A stretch of DNA of 64,000 nt from Aquirufa ecclesiirivi (GCF_011250515.1 NZ_JAANOP010000004.1:124001-188000), one strand, 5' to 3'. Positions 9,509-19,085 are shown, numbered from the stretch's first letter. Numbers and translations: made by a program. Notes: generated by a model not told the origin, from the sequence alone.

Positions 9509-9547
9509 TTATAAGTTATAATTTATAAATTATAATTTGTGAATGCC

Positions 9548-10097
9548 TGAATGACGTTGACCGTTTTATCAATTTTTGAATTCTACATTGAACGGTTAAT
9601 CCCAACGAAAGATTGGAACGTAGCATGAGCGAAGCAAAAGGAAATTATAAATGATGAATTATAAAGTATAAATGGTGGTGGCTAATTCTACATTCTACAT
9701 TTTTCATTCTACATTCTAAACAGTCCTATGCGGAGTGACAATCGGTTCCGCGCAGCGGAATTCGTCTTAGGATTGACCGTATTTCTTCTGTTTTTTTGTT
9801 TCTTTTTTTATGAAAAAAAAAGAAATGCCAAAGAAAGTTAAGCTCCAGAAAATTGATGAATTCAAAGAGCTTAAAATACTTTTCGTTTCATTAATTCACA
9901 TGGATTTTCTTTTTTTGAAAAAAAAGAAACAAAAAAACTTCTTTTTTTGTCGTTCCGCTCAGGCGAATTCTGCTTCGCAGAACCGTGATTCACTCCGCTA
10001 TCGCCTATATTTTTGACGCCGACGCACATCGCCTATGCTGAGGTCAAAACCTCGTCTACCGCGTCGTTCATTCCCTTTCGCTAGCAGAACGACGGGA
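9548..10097. repeat. Tandem long repeat, copy 1 (~550 bp, non-coding)
   Basis: This segment is nearly identical to 10121-10669 (offset 572-573 bp), with only scattered substitutions and one-base length differences in homopolymers. It holds a GGTTAATCC-ended element (9594-9778), two T/A-rich hairpins (about 9799-9825 and 9906-9929, TTTC-T(n)/A(n)-GAAA) and a GC-richer tail with a GTCAAAA motif and an AACGACGGGA end. The only open frames inside are homopolymer-driven and appear spurious. It fills the gap between the epimerase and methyltransferase genes. Confidence 0.9.
9594..9778 (+). repeat. GGTTAATCC-ended palindromic element, copy A
   Basis: The left end GGTTAATCC is followed by CAACGAAAGATTGGAACG. 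The right end is CGTCTTAGGATTGACC, one change from the perfect inverted GGATTAACC. The interior has a TTCCGCGCAGCGGAA palindrome and ATTCTACATTCTACA-type simple repeats. Length is 185 bp, with no coding potential. The same architecture recurs at 10167-10351, 27858-28024 and 33454-33608, so it belongs to a dispersed family. Confidence 0.8.
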
Positions 10098-10120
10098 CAG
10101 AATACCTGAATGTAAATGTC

Positions 10121-10669
10121 TGAATGACGTTGACCGTTTTATCAATTTTTGAATTCTACATTGAACGGTTAATCCCAACGAAAGATTGGAACGTAGCATG
10201 AGCGAAGCAAAAGGAAATTATAAATGATGAATTATAAAGTATAAATGGTGGTGGCTAATTCTACATTCTACATTTTTCATTCTACATTCTAAACAGTCCT
10301 ATGCGGAGTGACAATCGGTTCCGCGCAGCGGAATTCGTCTTAGGATTAACCGTATTTCTTCTGTTTTTTTTGTTTCTTTTTTTATGAAAAAAAAGAAATG
10401 CCAAAGAAAGTTAAGCTTCTGAAAATTGATGAATTCAAAGAGCTTAAAATACATTTCGTTTCATTAATTCACATGGATTTTCTTTTTTCGAAAAAAAAGA
10501 AACAAAAAACTTCTTTTTTTGTCGTTCCGCTAAGGCGAATTCCGCTTTGCGGAACCGTGATTCACTTCGCTATCGCCTATATTTTTGACGCCAACGCACA
10601 TCGCCTATGCTGAGGTCAAAATCTCGTCTACCGCTTCGTTCATTCCCTTTCGCTAGCAGAACGACGGGA
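10121..10669. repeat. Tandem long repeat, copy 2 (~550 bp, non-coding)
   Basis: Second copy of the unit at 9548-10097, directly repeated after a 23-bp spacer. It ends with the same CGCTAGCAGAACGACGGGA string (10651-10669 versus 10079-10097). The high similarity implies a recent tandem duplication or an unequal crossover between dispersed elements. No gene is seen in it. Confidence 0.9.
10167..10351 (+). repeat. GGTTAATCC-ended palindromic element, copy B
   Basis: Same 185-bp length as copy A, with an intact inverted end pair (GGTTAATCC at 10167-10175 and GGATTAACC at 10343-10351). It is followed at once by a T/A hairpin (about 10373-10398), as all other copies are on the same side. Confidence 0.8.
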
Positions 10670-10692
10670 TTAAATATGCAAAATACTCCATT

Positions 10693-11400
10693 CTACATGC
10701 TACATTTCTTCGCTACTAAAATAAACGTACAAGCATCCTCTCGTCTGGATTTATTACCAGCGATTTTATCGAAGAAAATGATGAAAGGTTGTAAGAGCAT
10801 GGACCAAAGAGGACGAAGGACTTTCGGGAATTTGAATAAAAGTCCATCTTGAAATAATTGGAGTCCCATGGAAGAGCGAGCAAGAATTCCTTCAAAATAA
10901 ACTATCTCAAAGCCAGCTTCTTTCACAATCTTTTGCAAACCCGTAGAAGTCCATCGCCAGAAGTCGGTCGGGTCAGGATGAAACATCCAATAGCCATGAG
11001 TAGAAAGAATCAATTTGCCATCTTTTTGTAAAATCCGACAAGCCTCCTTTAAATAGGAGCTTGGATCTTCCACATGTTCTAATACCTGCGTAGATAATAC
11101 AAAGCCTACACTTTCATCGGGCATGTCGATGATGCCTTTAGGATCTACCACCACATCTGCTTTGCTGTTGATGGCTAAGTCTAAACCAATGTATTGTTCT
11201 ACAAATGGGCCAAACAGTGGTTCATATGGCTTATTACCACAGCCATAATCTGCTAGCAATTGATGCGGAGAGTTTTTAACAAATAGTTCAATCACTCGTT
11301 CCAATTGCTTTCTTAATTGGATGAGGTAATAATAACGGGCCGACATCCTTCCCCAAATTTTGGGATACAGACGTTCCACTCCAGCTTCTCTACTTTCCAT
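10693..11400 (-). CDS. Class I SAM-dependent methyltransferase
   Basis: A 235-residue methyltransferase of the type-11 fold. The SAM-binding motif I is LLADYGCGNKPYEPLFG, motif II includes IGLDLAINSKADVVVD, and the post-motif FVLSTQVLEHVEDPSSYLKEACRIL is characteristic. A GTHGYWMFHPDPTDFWRWT stretch is shared with methyltransferases found near polysaccharide genes. It lies 2 bp after the TPR-like gene on the same strand, so the two are probably co-transcribed. The substrate is unknown; a role in glycan modification is possible from the nearby locus but is inference. Confidence 0.88.
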   Translation of the reverse strand: MESREAGVERLYPKIWGRMSARYYYLIQLRKQLERVIELFVKNSPHQLLADYGCGNKPYEPLFGPFVEQYIGLDLAINSKADVVVDPKGIIDMPDESVGFVLSTQVLEHVEDPSSYLKEACRILQKDGKLILSTHGYWMFHPDPTDFWRWTSTGLQKIVKEAGFEIVYFEGILARSSMGLQLFQDGLLFKFPKVLRPLWSMLLQPFIIFFDKIAGNKSRREDACTFILVAKKCSM

Positions 11401-11402
11401 AA

Positions 11403-12515
11403 TTACAATAGTTTGGATAAGCGATGGTACTCATCCTGCGAATTTTTATATTCAATATACTCCTTAGAAAGGTGCAAATATTTTTTTGCTTTGGCTCTTT
11501 GGCCCGACTTATAAGCAATTCGGCATAATCCTAAATAGGATAAGCCTCGAATATCTTTGGTAAACCTTTCTTCAAAAGGATATTGCAAGGATTTCAAATA
11601 ATGAGCCTCTGCTTGAGCCAATTTCTTTTTACCCAATTCATCAGCCATGCCTCTAAACACACATACGGCTCCCAAATAATAAGGAATTTTCAATTTATCT
11701 AATTTCTCATGGTAGATTTCCCCCTCCTCAAAATTATTGGTCAATGCCAATAATTCGGCTCTTTGAAGTAAAAATAGATGATTACCCGGAAAATCCTCCA
11801 ATAAGGATTGATTGAGACCTAGGGCTTTTGCAGGCGTACCTTCGTATTTATTGTAGACATATCCCAGATAAAAACGACTTTCATTTTTTACGAAAATGGT
11901 TTTGCGGGTGCTCTGCTCTAGGTAATTTAATCCAGCCCGTTTATTTCCATCTTCAAAAAAGACCATCAAAGGTTTTATCACAGGATGAAGTTCTGGGTAT
12001 ACTATACGGTAATAATTATAAATACCTGCGGAGTATAAAAATTCGGGCTGTTTATCGGTATTTTTAAGCGCAATCTTCAGAAAGGAATAGGACTTGCGCG
12101 TATACGAAACAGCCTTCATGAAGTTCTGGTTATCCGCTTCAAATGCCGCTAAAAATCCTGTGGAAGAGATGCAAAAAAAGACAGCTTCTAAATCATTTTC
12201 ATTTTTTTCGTAGGCGGTTTCTGCCAAATCGAAACTTCGTTCCAAATAAGCCAAATAGGCCTTGCTTTGATTGGGATGGTCTTTTAAAGGAAAGTATTGC
12301 TTTTCCCATTGCATGGCCAACAATAAATAACTACTGGGATGCTTCGGGTACTTTGTTTTTAGCGCATTGAAATCATCCGTAGCCTCTTTGAACTCATGGT
12401 TGTACATGTGGTTCAAGCCGCTTGAAATCCATTCCTTAGCTTGATTGTCCGCTAATATTTGTCCTGAAATATTCCAAGACCAAAGACAAAAAAGCACTAA
12501 AAAAAATCGCCGCAT
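11403..12515 (-). CDS. Secreted TPR-like protein of unknown function
   Basis: A 370-residue protein starting at the ATG at 12515 (MRRFFLVLFCLWSW); the codon six bases upstream is GTG and less likely. A signal peptide ends near NISGQ. The body is alpha-helical with repeated aromatic/alanine helix pairs (for example DLAETAYEKNENDLEAVFFC and EAHYLKSLQYPFEERF), consistent with tetratricopeptide repeats. It is probably periplasmic and may mediate protein contacts. It is the upstream gene of a two-gene unit with the methyltransferase. No closer family was recognised. Confidence 0.75.
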   Translation of the reverse strand: MRRFFLVLFCLWSWNISGQILADNQAKEWISSGLNHMYNHEFKEATDDFNALKTKYPKHPSSYLLLAMQWEKQYFPLKDHPNQSKAYLAYLERSFDLAETAYEKNENDLEAVFFCISSTGFLAAFEADNQNFMKAVSYTRKSYSFLKIALKNTDKQPEFLYSAGIYNYYRIVYPELHPVIKPLMVFFEDGNKRAGLNYLEQSTRKTIFVKNESRFYLGYVYNKYEGTPAKALGLNQSLLEDFPGNHLFLLQRAELLALTNNFEEGEIYHEKLDKLKIPYYLGAVCVFRGMADELGKKKLAQAEAHYLKSLQYPFEERFTKDIRGLSYLGLCRIAYKSGQRAKAKKYLHLSKEYIEYKNSQDEYHRLSKLL

Positions 12516-12573
12516 AAACACTCAATTGAATTGCAAAAATACGTAAGTACTGTGGTTTTTAGGCCTAATTTTT

Positions 12574-12581
12574 TACTTTTG
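12574..12581 (+). promoter_or_regulatory. Putative -7 box before the M16 peptidase operon
   Basis: TACTTTTG fits TAnnTTTG and lies 27 bp before the ATG at 12609. The -33 element is weak. The 93-bp divergent gap has room for this promoter and one for the minus-strand pair. Confidence 0.4.
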
Positions 12582-12608
12582 TTTCTATTTTAACATTAAA
12601 CTTCCCGA

Positions 12609-13850
12609 ATGATTTCATTTCAAGAATTTAGCTTAGACAATGGTTTACGTGTGATCGTACATGAAGATCCCAGCACGACACTAGCTGTGATGGATGTAAT
12701 TTACGATGTTGGTTCTCGAGATGAAGACCCTAGCCGAACAGGATTCGCTCATTTATTTGAGCACTTGATGTTTGGAGGCTCTGAAAATATTCCCAATTAT
12801 GACACTCCTTTGCAACGAGTTGGGGGTGAAAATAATGCATTTACCACGCCCGATTTAACGAATTATTACATCAGTTTGCCCTACCAAAATCTAGAAACAG
12901 CTTTTTGGTTGGAGTCTGATCGGATGAAGCAGTTGGCTTTTAATCCGAATTCGCTGGAAGTTCAAAGAAAAGTGGTGATTGAAGAATTCAAACAACGCTA
13001 TTTAAACCAGCCTTATGGTGATTTGTGGCTCAAGTTTAGACCATTGATTTATCAACAGCATCCTTACCGATGGGCCACGATAGGGGCGGATATTAAACAT
13101 ATTGAGGATGCAACTTTGGAAGACGTGAAGGCCTTCTTTTACCAGCATTATGTCCCAGCCAATGCGGTATTAGTAGTGGCTGGTCGAGTAAAATTTGACG
13201 AGGTAAAAGCATTGGCTGAAAAATGGTTTGGACCCATACCAGGAGGAGTGAAGCCCCTTCGTCAATTGGTACAAGAAGCAGTTCAGCAAGAAAACCGTAT
13301 GATGGAAATTTCCGCGAATGTGCCATCCAATAGAATATATAAAGCCTATCCCATGGTGGGGCGTTATCAGCCAGGTTTTCATGCCATTGATATGCTCGCA
13401 GATTTGATGGGTAGGGGAGAGTCTTCCTATTTATATGAGCATTTAGTTCAGAATAAACGCATTTTTGATTCTTTGAATGCTTACCAAATGGGTTCCAATG
13501 ATCCAGGTATTTTGGTGATTCAAGGACAAGTATGTGAAGGGGTGGACATTGAAGTTGCGGATCAGGCTTTGGAAGAACTTATCAAGGAGTTTGTACAATC
13601 TGGAATCCTAGAAAAAGCTTTGCAGAAAGTGAAAAATCAAGCAGAGGCAAGTTTAGTATTTATGGAAGTGGAGGTCTTGAACCGCGCGATGAACCTCGCC
13701 ATGGCTGCTAATGCAGGAGATCCGAATTGGGTGAATACGGAAGCCGAAAAAATCCAAGCTGTTTCCTTGGCAGAAGTACAATCTTGGGCAAAACGCTTGT
13801 TTATTGATGGGAAATCGAATACCTTATGGTATAGGAAAGAAAAGAAATAG
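12609..13850 (+). CDS. M16 family zinc metallopeptidase (insulinase/processing-peptidase-like)
   Basis: A 413-residue single-repeat M16B protein. The inverted zinc motif HLFEH (residues 48-52, in FAHLFEHLMFGG) is intact, and a glutamate about 70-75 residues later in the EEFKQRYLNQPYG region can be the third ligand. The substrate-binding NAFTTPDLTNYY stretch is present. The C-terminal half is the structurally related inactive domain. No signal peptide is seen, so it may be cytoplasmic. M16B enzymes often pair with an inactive partner, but none is adjacent here. ispF starts 2 bp after its stop, so the genes are probably in one operon. Confidence 0.92.
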   Translation: MISFQEFSLDNGLRVIVHEDPSTTLAVMDVIYDVGSRDEDPSRTGFAHLFEHLMFGGSENIPNYDTPLQRVGGENNAFTTPDLTNYYISLPYQNLETAFWLESDRMKQLAFNPNSLEVQRKVVIEEFKQRYLNQPYGDLWLKFRPLIYQQHPYRWATIGADIKHIEDATLEDVKAFFYQHYVPANAVLVVAGRVKFDEVKALAEKWFGPIPGGVKPLRQLVQEAVQQENRMMEISANVPSNRIYKAYPMVGRYQPGFHAIDMLADLMGRGESSYLYEHLVQNKRIFDSLNAYQMGSNDPGILVIQGQVCEGVDIEVADQALEELIKEFVQSGILEKALQKVKNQAEASLVFMEVEVLNRAMNLAMAANAGDPNWVNTEAEKIQAVSLAEVQSWAKRLFIDGKSNTLWYRKEKK

Positions 13851-13852
13851 TC

Positions 13853-14332
13853 ATGAAGATACGCGTAGGACAAGGGTATGATGTGCATCGCTGGGTAGAA
13901 GGTAGGCCCTGTATTTTGGGAGGTATCGAAATAGAATCAGCTAAGGGCCCTATGGGTCATTCAGATGCAGACTTGGTTTGTCATGTGATTTGTGATGCCC
14001 TATTAGGAGCGGCTAATTTACGTAATATCGGATTCCATTTTTCGGATAATGATCCTCAATGGAAAGGCGTTTCCTCCATTGCCTTATTGACACGCGTATT
14101 AGAAATGATTCGAGAAAAGGGTTGGGAGGTTGGAAATGTGGACGTGACCATCATTTTAGATCAACCTAAATTAAACCCTCATATTCCAGCCATGCAGGCG
14201 AATTTAGCTCAAGTGATGGCGGTAGATTTGGATCAAATAACCTTGAAAGCAACCACCTCAGAAGGGATGGGTTTTGTAGGAAGAGGAGAAGGAATATCGG
14301 CCATGGCAGTGGCTCTAATTACTGCTGAGTAA
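13853..14332 (+). CDS. ispF: 2-C-methyl-D-erythritol 2,4-cyclodiphosphate synthase
   Basis: A 159-residue enzyme of the non-mevalonate isoprenoid pathway. It cyclises CDP-ME-2-phosphate to MEcPP in the cytoplasm and normally works as a trimer. The signatures RVGQGYDVHRW (zinc ligands Asp/His), GPMGHSDADLVCHVICDALLGA and the late TTSEGMGFVGRGEGISA segment are all present. Length is normal. It sits between the M16 peptidase (2-bp gap) and the Rel enzyme (3-bp gap), indicating one transcript. Confidence 0.97.
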   Translation: MKIRVGQGYDVHRWVEGRPCILGGIEIESAKGPMGHSDADLVCHVICDALLGAANLRNIGFHFSDNDPQWKGVSSIALLTRVLEMIREKGWEVGNVDVTIILDQPKLNPHIPAMQANLAQVMAVDLDQITLKATTSEGMGFVGRGEGISAMAVALITAE

Positions 14333-14335
14333 GCT

Positions 14336-16585
14336 ATGCCTATCAATTTAGAAAAAGAGCGATTAGAGATTTTAAAAAGGTACCGTAAGTTGCTGCGGAC
14401 GGCTAAACCCTTTTTAAAAGATGATGATGCCAAGCAAATCAAGAAAGCATTTTTGATTTCTGCGGAGGCACATAAAGATATGCGTAGAAAATCTGGGGAA
14501 CCTTATATCTACCATCCTTTGGCAGTGGCTCAAATCTGCGTTGAAGAAATTGGGCTTGGAACAACGTCCATTATATCAGCTTTGTTGCACGATGTGGTTG
14601 AGGATACGGATACTACGTTAGCAGATATCGAGAAAGATTTTGGTCCTAAAATAGCTTCCATCATTGATGGACTGACTAAGATTTCGGGAACATTTGAATA
14701 TGGAACATCCCAGCAAGCGGAAAACTTCCGTAAAATGCTCTTGACCTTATCCGATGACATTCGCGTGATTTTGATTAAGCTAGCAGACCGTTTGCACAAC
14801 ATGAGAACGCTGTCTAGTATGGCCAAGGAAAAGCAATTGAAAATAGCTTCCGAGACCATTTATTTATACGCTCCTTTGGCACACCGTTTAGGATTAAATG
14901 CCATCAAAACGGAATTGGAAGATTTGGGTTTGAAATATACCGAACCAGAAGCATTCAAAGAGATCGCCAATAAATTATCCGTAAATAAGCGTAACCGCGA
15001 AAGCTTTGTCGATCATTTCATCCGTCCTATCAAAAAATCCTTGGATGAATTACATTTGAATTATACCATCAAAGGCAGGCCAAAGTCGATTTATTCGATT
15101 TATAACAAGATCAAAAGTAGCAATACACCATTTGATAAAATTTACGATTTGTTTGCGGTTAGGGTAGTGATTGATGTGCCTTTGGAAAGAGAGAAAGCTG
15201 ATTGCTGGGAAGTTTATTCTATTGTCACCGACCATTATCGTCCTAATCCAAGTCGATTAAAGGATTGGGTCTCTACGCCTAAATCCAATGGCTACGAGTC
15301 TTTGCACACCACAGTGATGAGTTTGCCCTACGGCAACGATAAAGAGGGCCGATGGGTGGAAGTGCAGATCCGTACCAAAAGAATGGATGAGATAGCCGAG
15401 AAAGGGGTAGCAGCTCACTTTAAATATAAAGGAACGGATACTCGCACTAGTCAGGCATTTGAATCTTGGTTAAGTCAAGTTCGTGAAGCCCTAGAAACCA
15501 ATGACAAGAGCCAGTCGGCCGTAGAATTGGTGGATGATATCAAAAATTCCTTGTACCATGAGGAGGTATTTGTTTTTACTCCAAAAGGGAAATTGGTGGT
15601 TTTACAAGTGGGTTCTACGGCTCTAGATTTTGCTTTTGAAATTCACTCCGAAGTAGGGGCTAAGTGTATTGGTGCCAAAGTTGGAGGGAAATTGGTGCCT
15701 TTGTCGCACAAGTTGAGCAATGGCGATCAAATTGAAATATTGACCTCTTCCAAGCAAAAACCTTCGGAAGATTGGTTGCGCATTGTAACCACCACCAAGG
15801 CCAAGGCACGGATTAAAGATTTTATTAAAGAAGAGAATAAATCACACGTTATCAAAGGACGTGATATGATTGAGCATCGATTGAAGATTTTGGGATATCC
15901 GAGTTTGACTTTGGAGATTACCAATCAGCTTCGAGCCTATTATAATGCCAAGGATGCCAATGACCTTTTCTATCGTTTCGGAAAAGGCTATGTCGCTATC
16001 GAGCAATTGAAGCATTGGAAGTCCGACAAAGAAATGCACGAGCGGAAGCAGGCAGAAAAGGCAATTCAGGTTCCGATTGTCGACAATAAGAGTTTCACCA
16101 AAGAAATGAAACGTGTACAGCATGACCGTAAGGATGCTGATATTTTGTTGATTGGAGAAGATATGGACAAGGTAGATTATACCTTGGCAAAATGCTGTAA
16201 TCCCATCTCTGGAGATGATGTGTTTGGTTTTGTTACCATCAATGAAGGGATTAAAATTCATCGAACTAATTGCCCTAATTCTCCCGAATTATTATCTCGT
16301 CATGGTGACCGAGTGATAAAAGCACAGTGGGCGAGTCAAATTGCCATGTCATTTGTAGTTGATTTAGTGATTCGTGGGATTGACCGGGTCGGATTGGTGA
16401 ATGATGTGACGCGAGTGATTTCGGATGAACTTAAAGTCAATATTACGGCTTTGAATATTGGGGTGAAAGATGGACTTTTTGAAGGTCGGATTTCTCTCAT
16501 GATTCAAGATACGGATCACCTAGTAGCCCTTGTGGGTGAATTAGAAAGAGTTGCAGGAGTAATTGAGGTTGCCAGAGAAGAATAA
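14336..16585 (+). CDS. Bifunctional (p)ppGpp synthetase/hydrolase, Rel/SpoT family
   Basis: A 749-residue long RSH enzyme controlling the stringent response. Domains in order: the HD hydrolase domain (His60 in YIYHPLAVA, HDVVED at 85-90), the synthetase domain (RPKSIYSIYNKI, YDLFAVRVV, GYESLHTTVM, EVQIRT), then TGS (EVFVFTPKGKL), a zinc-finger/helical part with CCNPI, and a C-terminal ACT domain. The intact HD residues argue that hydrolase activity is retained, and the synthetase motifs also appear intact. It makes pppGpp/ppGpp from ATP and GTP/GDP and degrades it. It follows ispF by 3 bp. Confidence 0.95.
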   Translation: MPINLEKERLEILKRYRKLLRTAKPFLKDDDAKQIKKAFLISAEAHKDMRRKSGEPYIYHPLAVAQICVEEIGLGTTSIISALLHDVVEDTDTTLADIEKDFGPKIASIIDGLTKISGTFEYGTSQQAENFRKMLLTLSDDIRVILIKLADRLHNMRTLSSMAKEKQLKIASETIYLYAPLAHRLGLNAIKTELEDLGLKYTEPEAFKEIANKLSVNKRNRESFVDHFIRPIKKSLDELHLNYTIKGRPKSIYSIYNKIKSSNTPFDKIYDLFAVRVVIDVPLEREKADCWEVYSIVTDHYRPNPSRLKDWVSTPKSNGYESLHTTVMSLPYGNDKEGRWVEVQIRTKRMDEIAEKGVAAHFKYKGTDTRTSQAFESWLSQVREALETNDKSQSAVELVDDIKNSLYHEEVFVFTPKGKLVVLQVGSTALDFAFEIHSEVGAKCIGAKVGGKLVPLSHKLSNGDQIEILTSSKQKPSEDWLRIVTTTKAKARIKDFIKEENKSHVIKGRDMIEHRLKILGYPSLTLEITNQLRAYYNAKDANDLFYRFGKGYVAIEQLKHWKSDKEMHERKQAEKAIQVPIVDNKSFTKEMKRVQHDRKDADILLIGEDMDKVDYTLAKCCNPISGDDVFGFVTINEGIKIHRTNCPNSPELLSRHGDRVIKAQWASQIAMSFVVDLVIRGIDRVGLVNDVTRVISDELKVNITALNIGVKDGLFEGRISLMIQDTDHLVALVGELERVAGVIEVAREE

Positions 16586-16634
16586 TAGCTTTTTTCAGTT
16601 TTTATAGCTTATTTTACGTCGTTTTTTTCGCTAA

Positions 16635-17120
16635 ATGTCCACAGAAATAGATAAGTTCGATTCGGTTAAGAAAATTTTCACAGCCTACTTGGAAAACAAG
16701 GGTCTGCGCAAGACACCCGAGCGATTTGCAATCCTGGAGGAGATCTATTTACGTGACGACCATTTTGATGTGGAGGAGTTATATATCTCCATGAAAAACA
16801 AGAAATACCAAGTTTCTCGTGCCACCGTATACAATACATTGGATGTATTGGTAGAATGTGATTTGGTGGTAAAACACCAATTTGGACGTAATCAGGCGCA
16901 GTTTGAGAAGTCTTATGGACGTAGACAGCATGATCATTTAATTTGTACAGACTGTCACAAAGTGACCGAATTCTGTGATCCCCGCGTTCAAACCATCCAA
17001 AGTTTAGTGGGAGAAATGCTGCATTTTAATGTGATGCACCATTCTTTGATTTTCTATGGATCGTGTACCAACAAGAATTGTGAACACCGAGCTAATTTCC
17101 AAGCGAGGTCTCAAGAATAA
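16635..17120 (+). CDS. Fur family transcriptional regulator
   Basis: A 161-residue metalloregulator. The winged-helix DNA-binding part includes RKTPERFAILEEIY and the recognition region VSRATVYNTLDVLVE. The metal-binding part has HDHLICTDCHKVTEFCDP with a CxxC pair, and the second CxxxxC pair lies in SCTNKNCEH, giving the structural zinc site. It probably represses iron-uptake genes such as TonB receptors when Fe2+ is abundant, but it could be another Fur-family sensor. It lies between the Rel gene and purA with short gaps. Confidence 0.93.
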   Translation: MSTEIDKFDSVKKIFTAYLENKGLRKTPERFAILEEIYLRDDHFDVEELYISMKNKKYQVSRATVYNTLDVLVECDLVVKHQFGRNQAQFEKSYGRRQHDHLICTDCHKVTEFCDPRVQTIQSLVGEMLHFNVMHHSLIFYGSCTNKNCEHRANFQARSQE

Positions 17121-17141
17121 AAGATTTTAACAATAGTTTTT

Positions 17142-18422
17142 ATGGCAGTTGATGTATTATTAGGCTTACAGTGGGGAGATGAGGGAAAAGGTAAAATTGT
17201 TGACGTTTTAGCCCCCCGTTATCAGGTTGTGGCAAGATTTCAAGGAGGACCCAATGCAGGTCATACTTTGGAATTTGATGGTTTTAAGCATGTATTGCAT
17301 CAGATTCCATCGGGTATTTTCCGTCAGGAAGTACAGAATATCATTGGTAATGGTGTGGTGTTAGACCCCATCATTTTCAAGAATGAAATTGAGGGATTGG
17401 CTCATTTTAACTTGGATTTGAAGAAAAACTTGGAAATCTCCAAGAAAGCGTCCATTATTTTACCAACACACCGTTTATTGGATGCCGCTTACGAGCTGGC
17501 TAAAGGAAAAGAAAAAATTGGTTCCACCTTAAAAGGTATTGGACCAACTTATACAGATAAAATTTCTCGTCAAGGATTACGTGTAGGGGATATGATTTCG
17601 CCTAATTTTCCTGAGAAATACAAAGCATTAGTCGATCGCCATAAAGCGATTTTGGATGTATACAAATACGAATACGATTTGACGGAAGCTGAAGCTGCCT
17701 TTTTTGAGGCGGTAGAATTCATGAAGCAATTTGCCTTAGTGGATTCCGAATATTCCGTGAATAATGCCATTAATTTAGGTAAGACTATTTTAGCCGAAGG
17801 CGCACAAGGTTCTTTATTGGATGTGGATTTTGGTTCTTATCCATTTGTGACCTCATCGAATACCATTTCAGCAGGTGCTTGTACCGGTTTAGGGGTTGCG
17901 CCTAAAAACATTGGTGAAGTATTTGGTATTTTTAAGGCCTATGCTACTCGCGTAGGATCGGGTCCTTTCCCGACGGAATTGGAAGATGAAGTGGGAGAAT
18001 CCATGCGTCAAGAAGGTCGTGAATTTGGATCAACCACGGGTCGTCCTCGTCGTTGTGGTTGGATTGATTTACCTGCTTTAAAATATGCCATGATGATCAA
18101 TGGGGTGACTCAATTGATCATGATGAAGGCCGACGTGTTAAATATCTTTGAAGAGATTTTGGTATGTACAGCTTACGAAATGCCAGATGGCACGGTGACA
18201 GATCATATCCCTTTTGAGATTACGGATATTAAAGTAAAACCCATTTATGCCAATCTTCCAGGATGGCATTGCAGTTTAGAAGGAATGCGTGATTTTAATG
18301 AATTACCTGCTGAACTGACCAATTACATTGCCTTTTTAGAAAAGCATTTGAACTTACCGATCAACTTCATTTCGACAGGCCCAGATCGCGAGGCTTGTGT
18401 TTTGAGAGGATCGTTGGCATAA
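17142..18422 (+). CDS. purA: Adenylosuccinate synthase
   Basis: A 426-residue enzyme of normal length, forming adenylosuccinate from IMP, aspartate and GTP in AMP synthesis. Motifs: LLGLQWGDEGKGKIVD (P-loop variant with catalytic Asp) at the N-terminus, GGPNAGHTL, KGIGPTYTDKISR, EGAQGSLLDVDFG, TGRPRRCGW and the C-terminal STGPDREACV region. It is followed 6 bp later by an uncharacterised gene, which is probably co-transcribed. Confidence 0.97.
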   Translation: MAVDVLLGLQWGDEGKGKIVDVLAPRYQVVARFQGGPNAGHTLEFDGFKHVLHQIPSGIFRQEVQNIIGNGVVLDPIIFKNEIEGLAHFNLDLKKNLEISKKASIILPTHRLLDAAYELAKGKEKIGSTLKGIGPTYTDKISRQGLRVGDMISPNFPEKYKALVDRHKAILDVYKYEYDLTEAEAAFFEAVEFMKQFALVDSEYSVNNAINLGKTILAEGAQGSLLDVDFGSYPFVTSSNTISAGACTGLGVAPKNIGEVFGIFKAYATRVGSGPFPTELEDEVGESMRQEGREFGSTTGRPRRCGWIDLPALKYAMMINGVTQLIMMKADVLNIFEEILVCTAYEMPDGTVTDHIPFEITDIKVKPIYANLPGWHCSLEGMRDFNELPAELTNYIAFLEKHLNLPINFISTGPDREACVLRGSLA

Positions 18423-18428
18423 CAAAAT

Positions 18429-19085
18429 ATGAAGGCTTCGGATCGAATGGATTTGGCTGAATTGTATAAGTTCGACGAGATTTACTGGATTCCAGTAGAT
18501 CGCCCAAACATTCCATCCGAAGCCTCTTTTACGCCAACAGAAAGCCCAGCAACCACCTTAGAATTGGAACCTTCTACGCCTGTTGCAGCTATCGTTGAGG
18601 AAAAAGTCAGCATACCCGTTCAAGAAAAACCCATTACTCCTTCAGGACCGGGTTTGCAAGCTAGCCTAGTGGAAGATCTAAAGGCAACAGCACCTTCCAA
18701 TTCTCAAGATTCACAAATCCTACCTCAAGTTACTTGTCGATTGGTCGTAGTTGGGAAGATTAATCCTACAGAAAAAGAGCGATTACAACTGGTATTATCG
18801 GCTGCTCCCGTTTCTCTTCAGCCGAGTGATTGGCAGGTCTTAGAGCCAATGGATTCTTTTACTGTATCTGAATTTGTAGAAGGTACTCAAGCGCAAATCT
18901 ATGTATTCCTAGGAGACCAAATCCCAGCCTGGAAAGTACAACTGCCAGAAGGTAAAATCAGCCAAATCGGGAATAAGGCCATCTATTATTTCCCTCGTTA
19001 TATCTCTAGTCTAAAAGATTCCGAAAAACCCTTGAAATTGGCGTTTTGGAATAGCGTGAAGGAAATTGTTTCTAATGGTAGATGA
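18429..19085 (+). CDS. Uncharacterised protein following purA
   Basis: A 218-residue protein of unknown function. The N-terminal part (RMDLAELYKFDEIYWIPVDRP) is followed by a low-complexity Pro/Thr/Ser/Glu linker to about residue 100. A compact C-terminal domain begins LPQVTCRLVVVGKINPTEKE and includes VFLGDQIPAWKVQLPEGKI and a FPRYISSL segment. There is no signal peptide or membrane helix. It is 6 bp after purA. Its last 66 bases, with the stop codon, are duplicated 1.7 kb downstream at the far side of the ATPase module, so its 3' end marks the insertion point of that module. Confidence 0.75.
   Translation: MKASDRMDLAELYKFDEIYWIPVDRPNIPSEASFTPTESPATTLELEPSTPVAAIVEEKVSIPVQEKPITPSGPGLQASLVEDLKATAPSNSQDSQILPQVTCRLVVVGKINPTEKERLQLVLSAAPVSLQPSDWQVLEPMDSFTVSEFVEGTQAQIYVFLGDQIPAWKVQLPEGKISQIGNKAIYYFPRYISSLKDSEKPLKLAFWNSVKEIVSNGR

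Noticed and set aside
9810-10016. Open frame starting MKKKEMPKKVK inside the tandem repeat, with a parallel one at 10398-10613
   Set aside because: Both arise from A/T homopolymers and hairpins in duplicated non-coding DNA; the frames diverge after the second hairpin and no coding signal or start region supports them.
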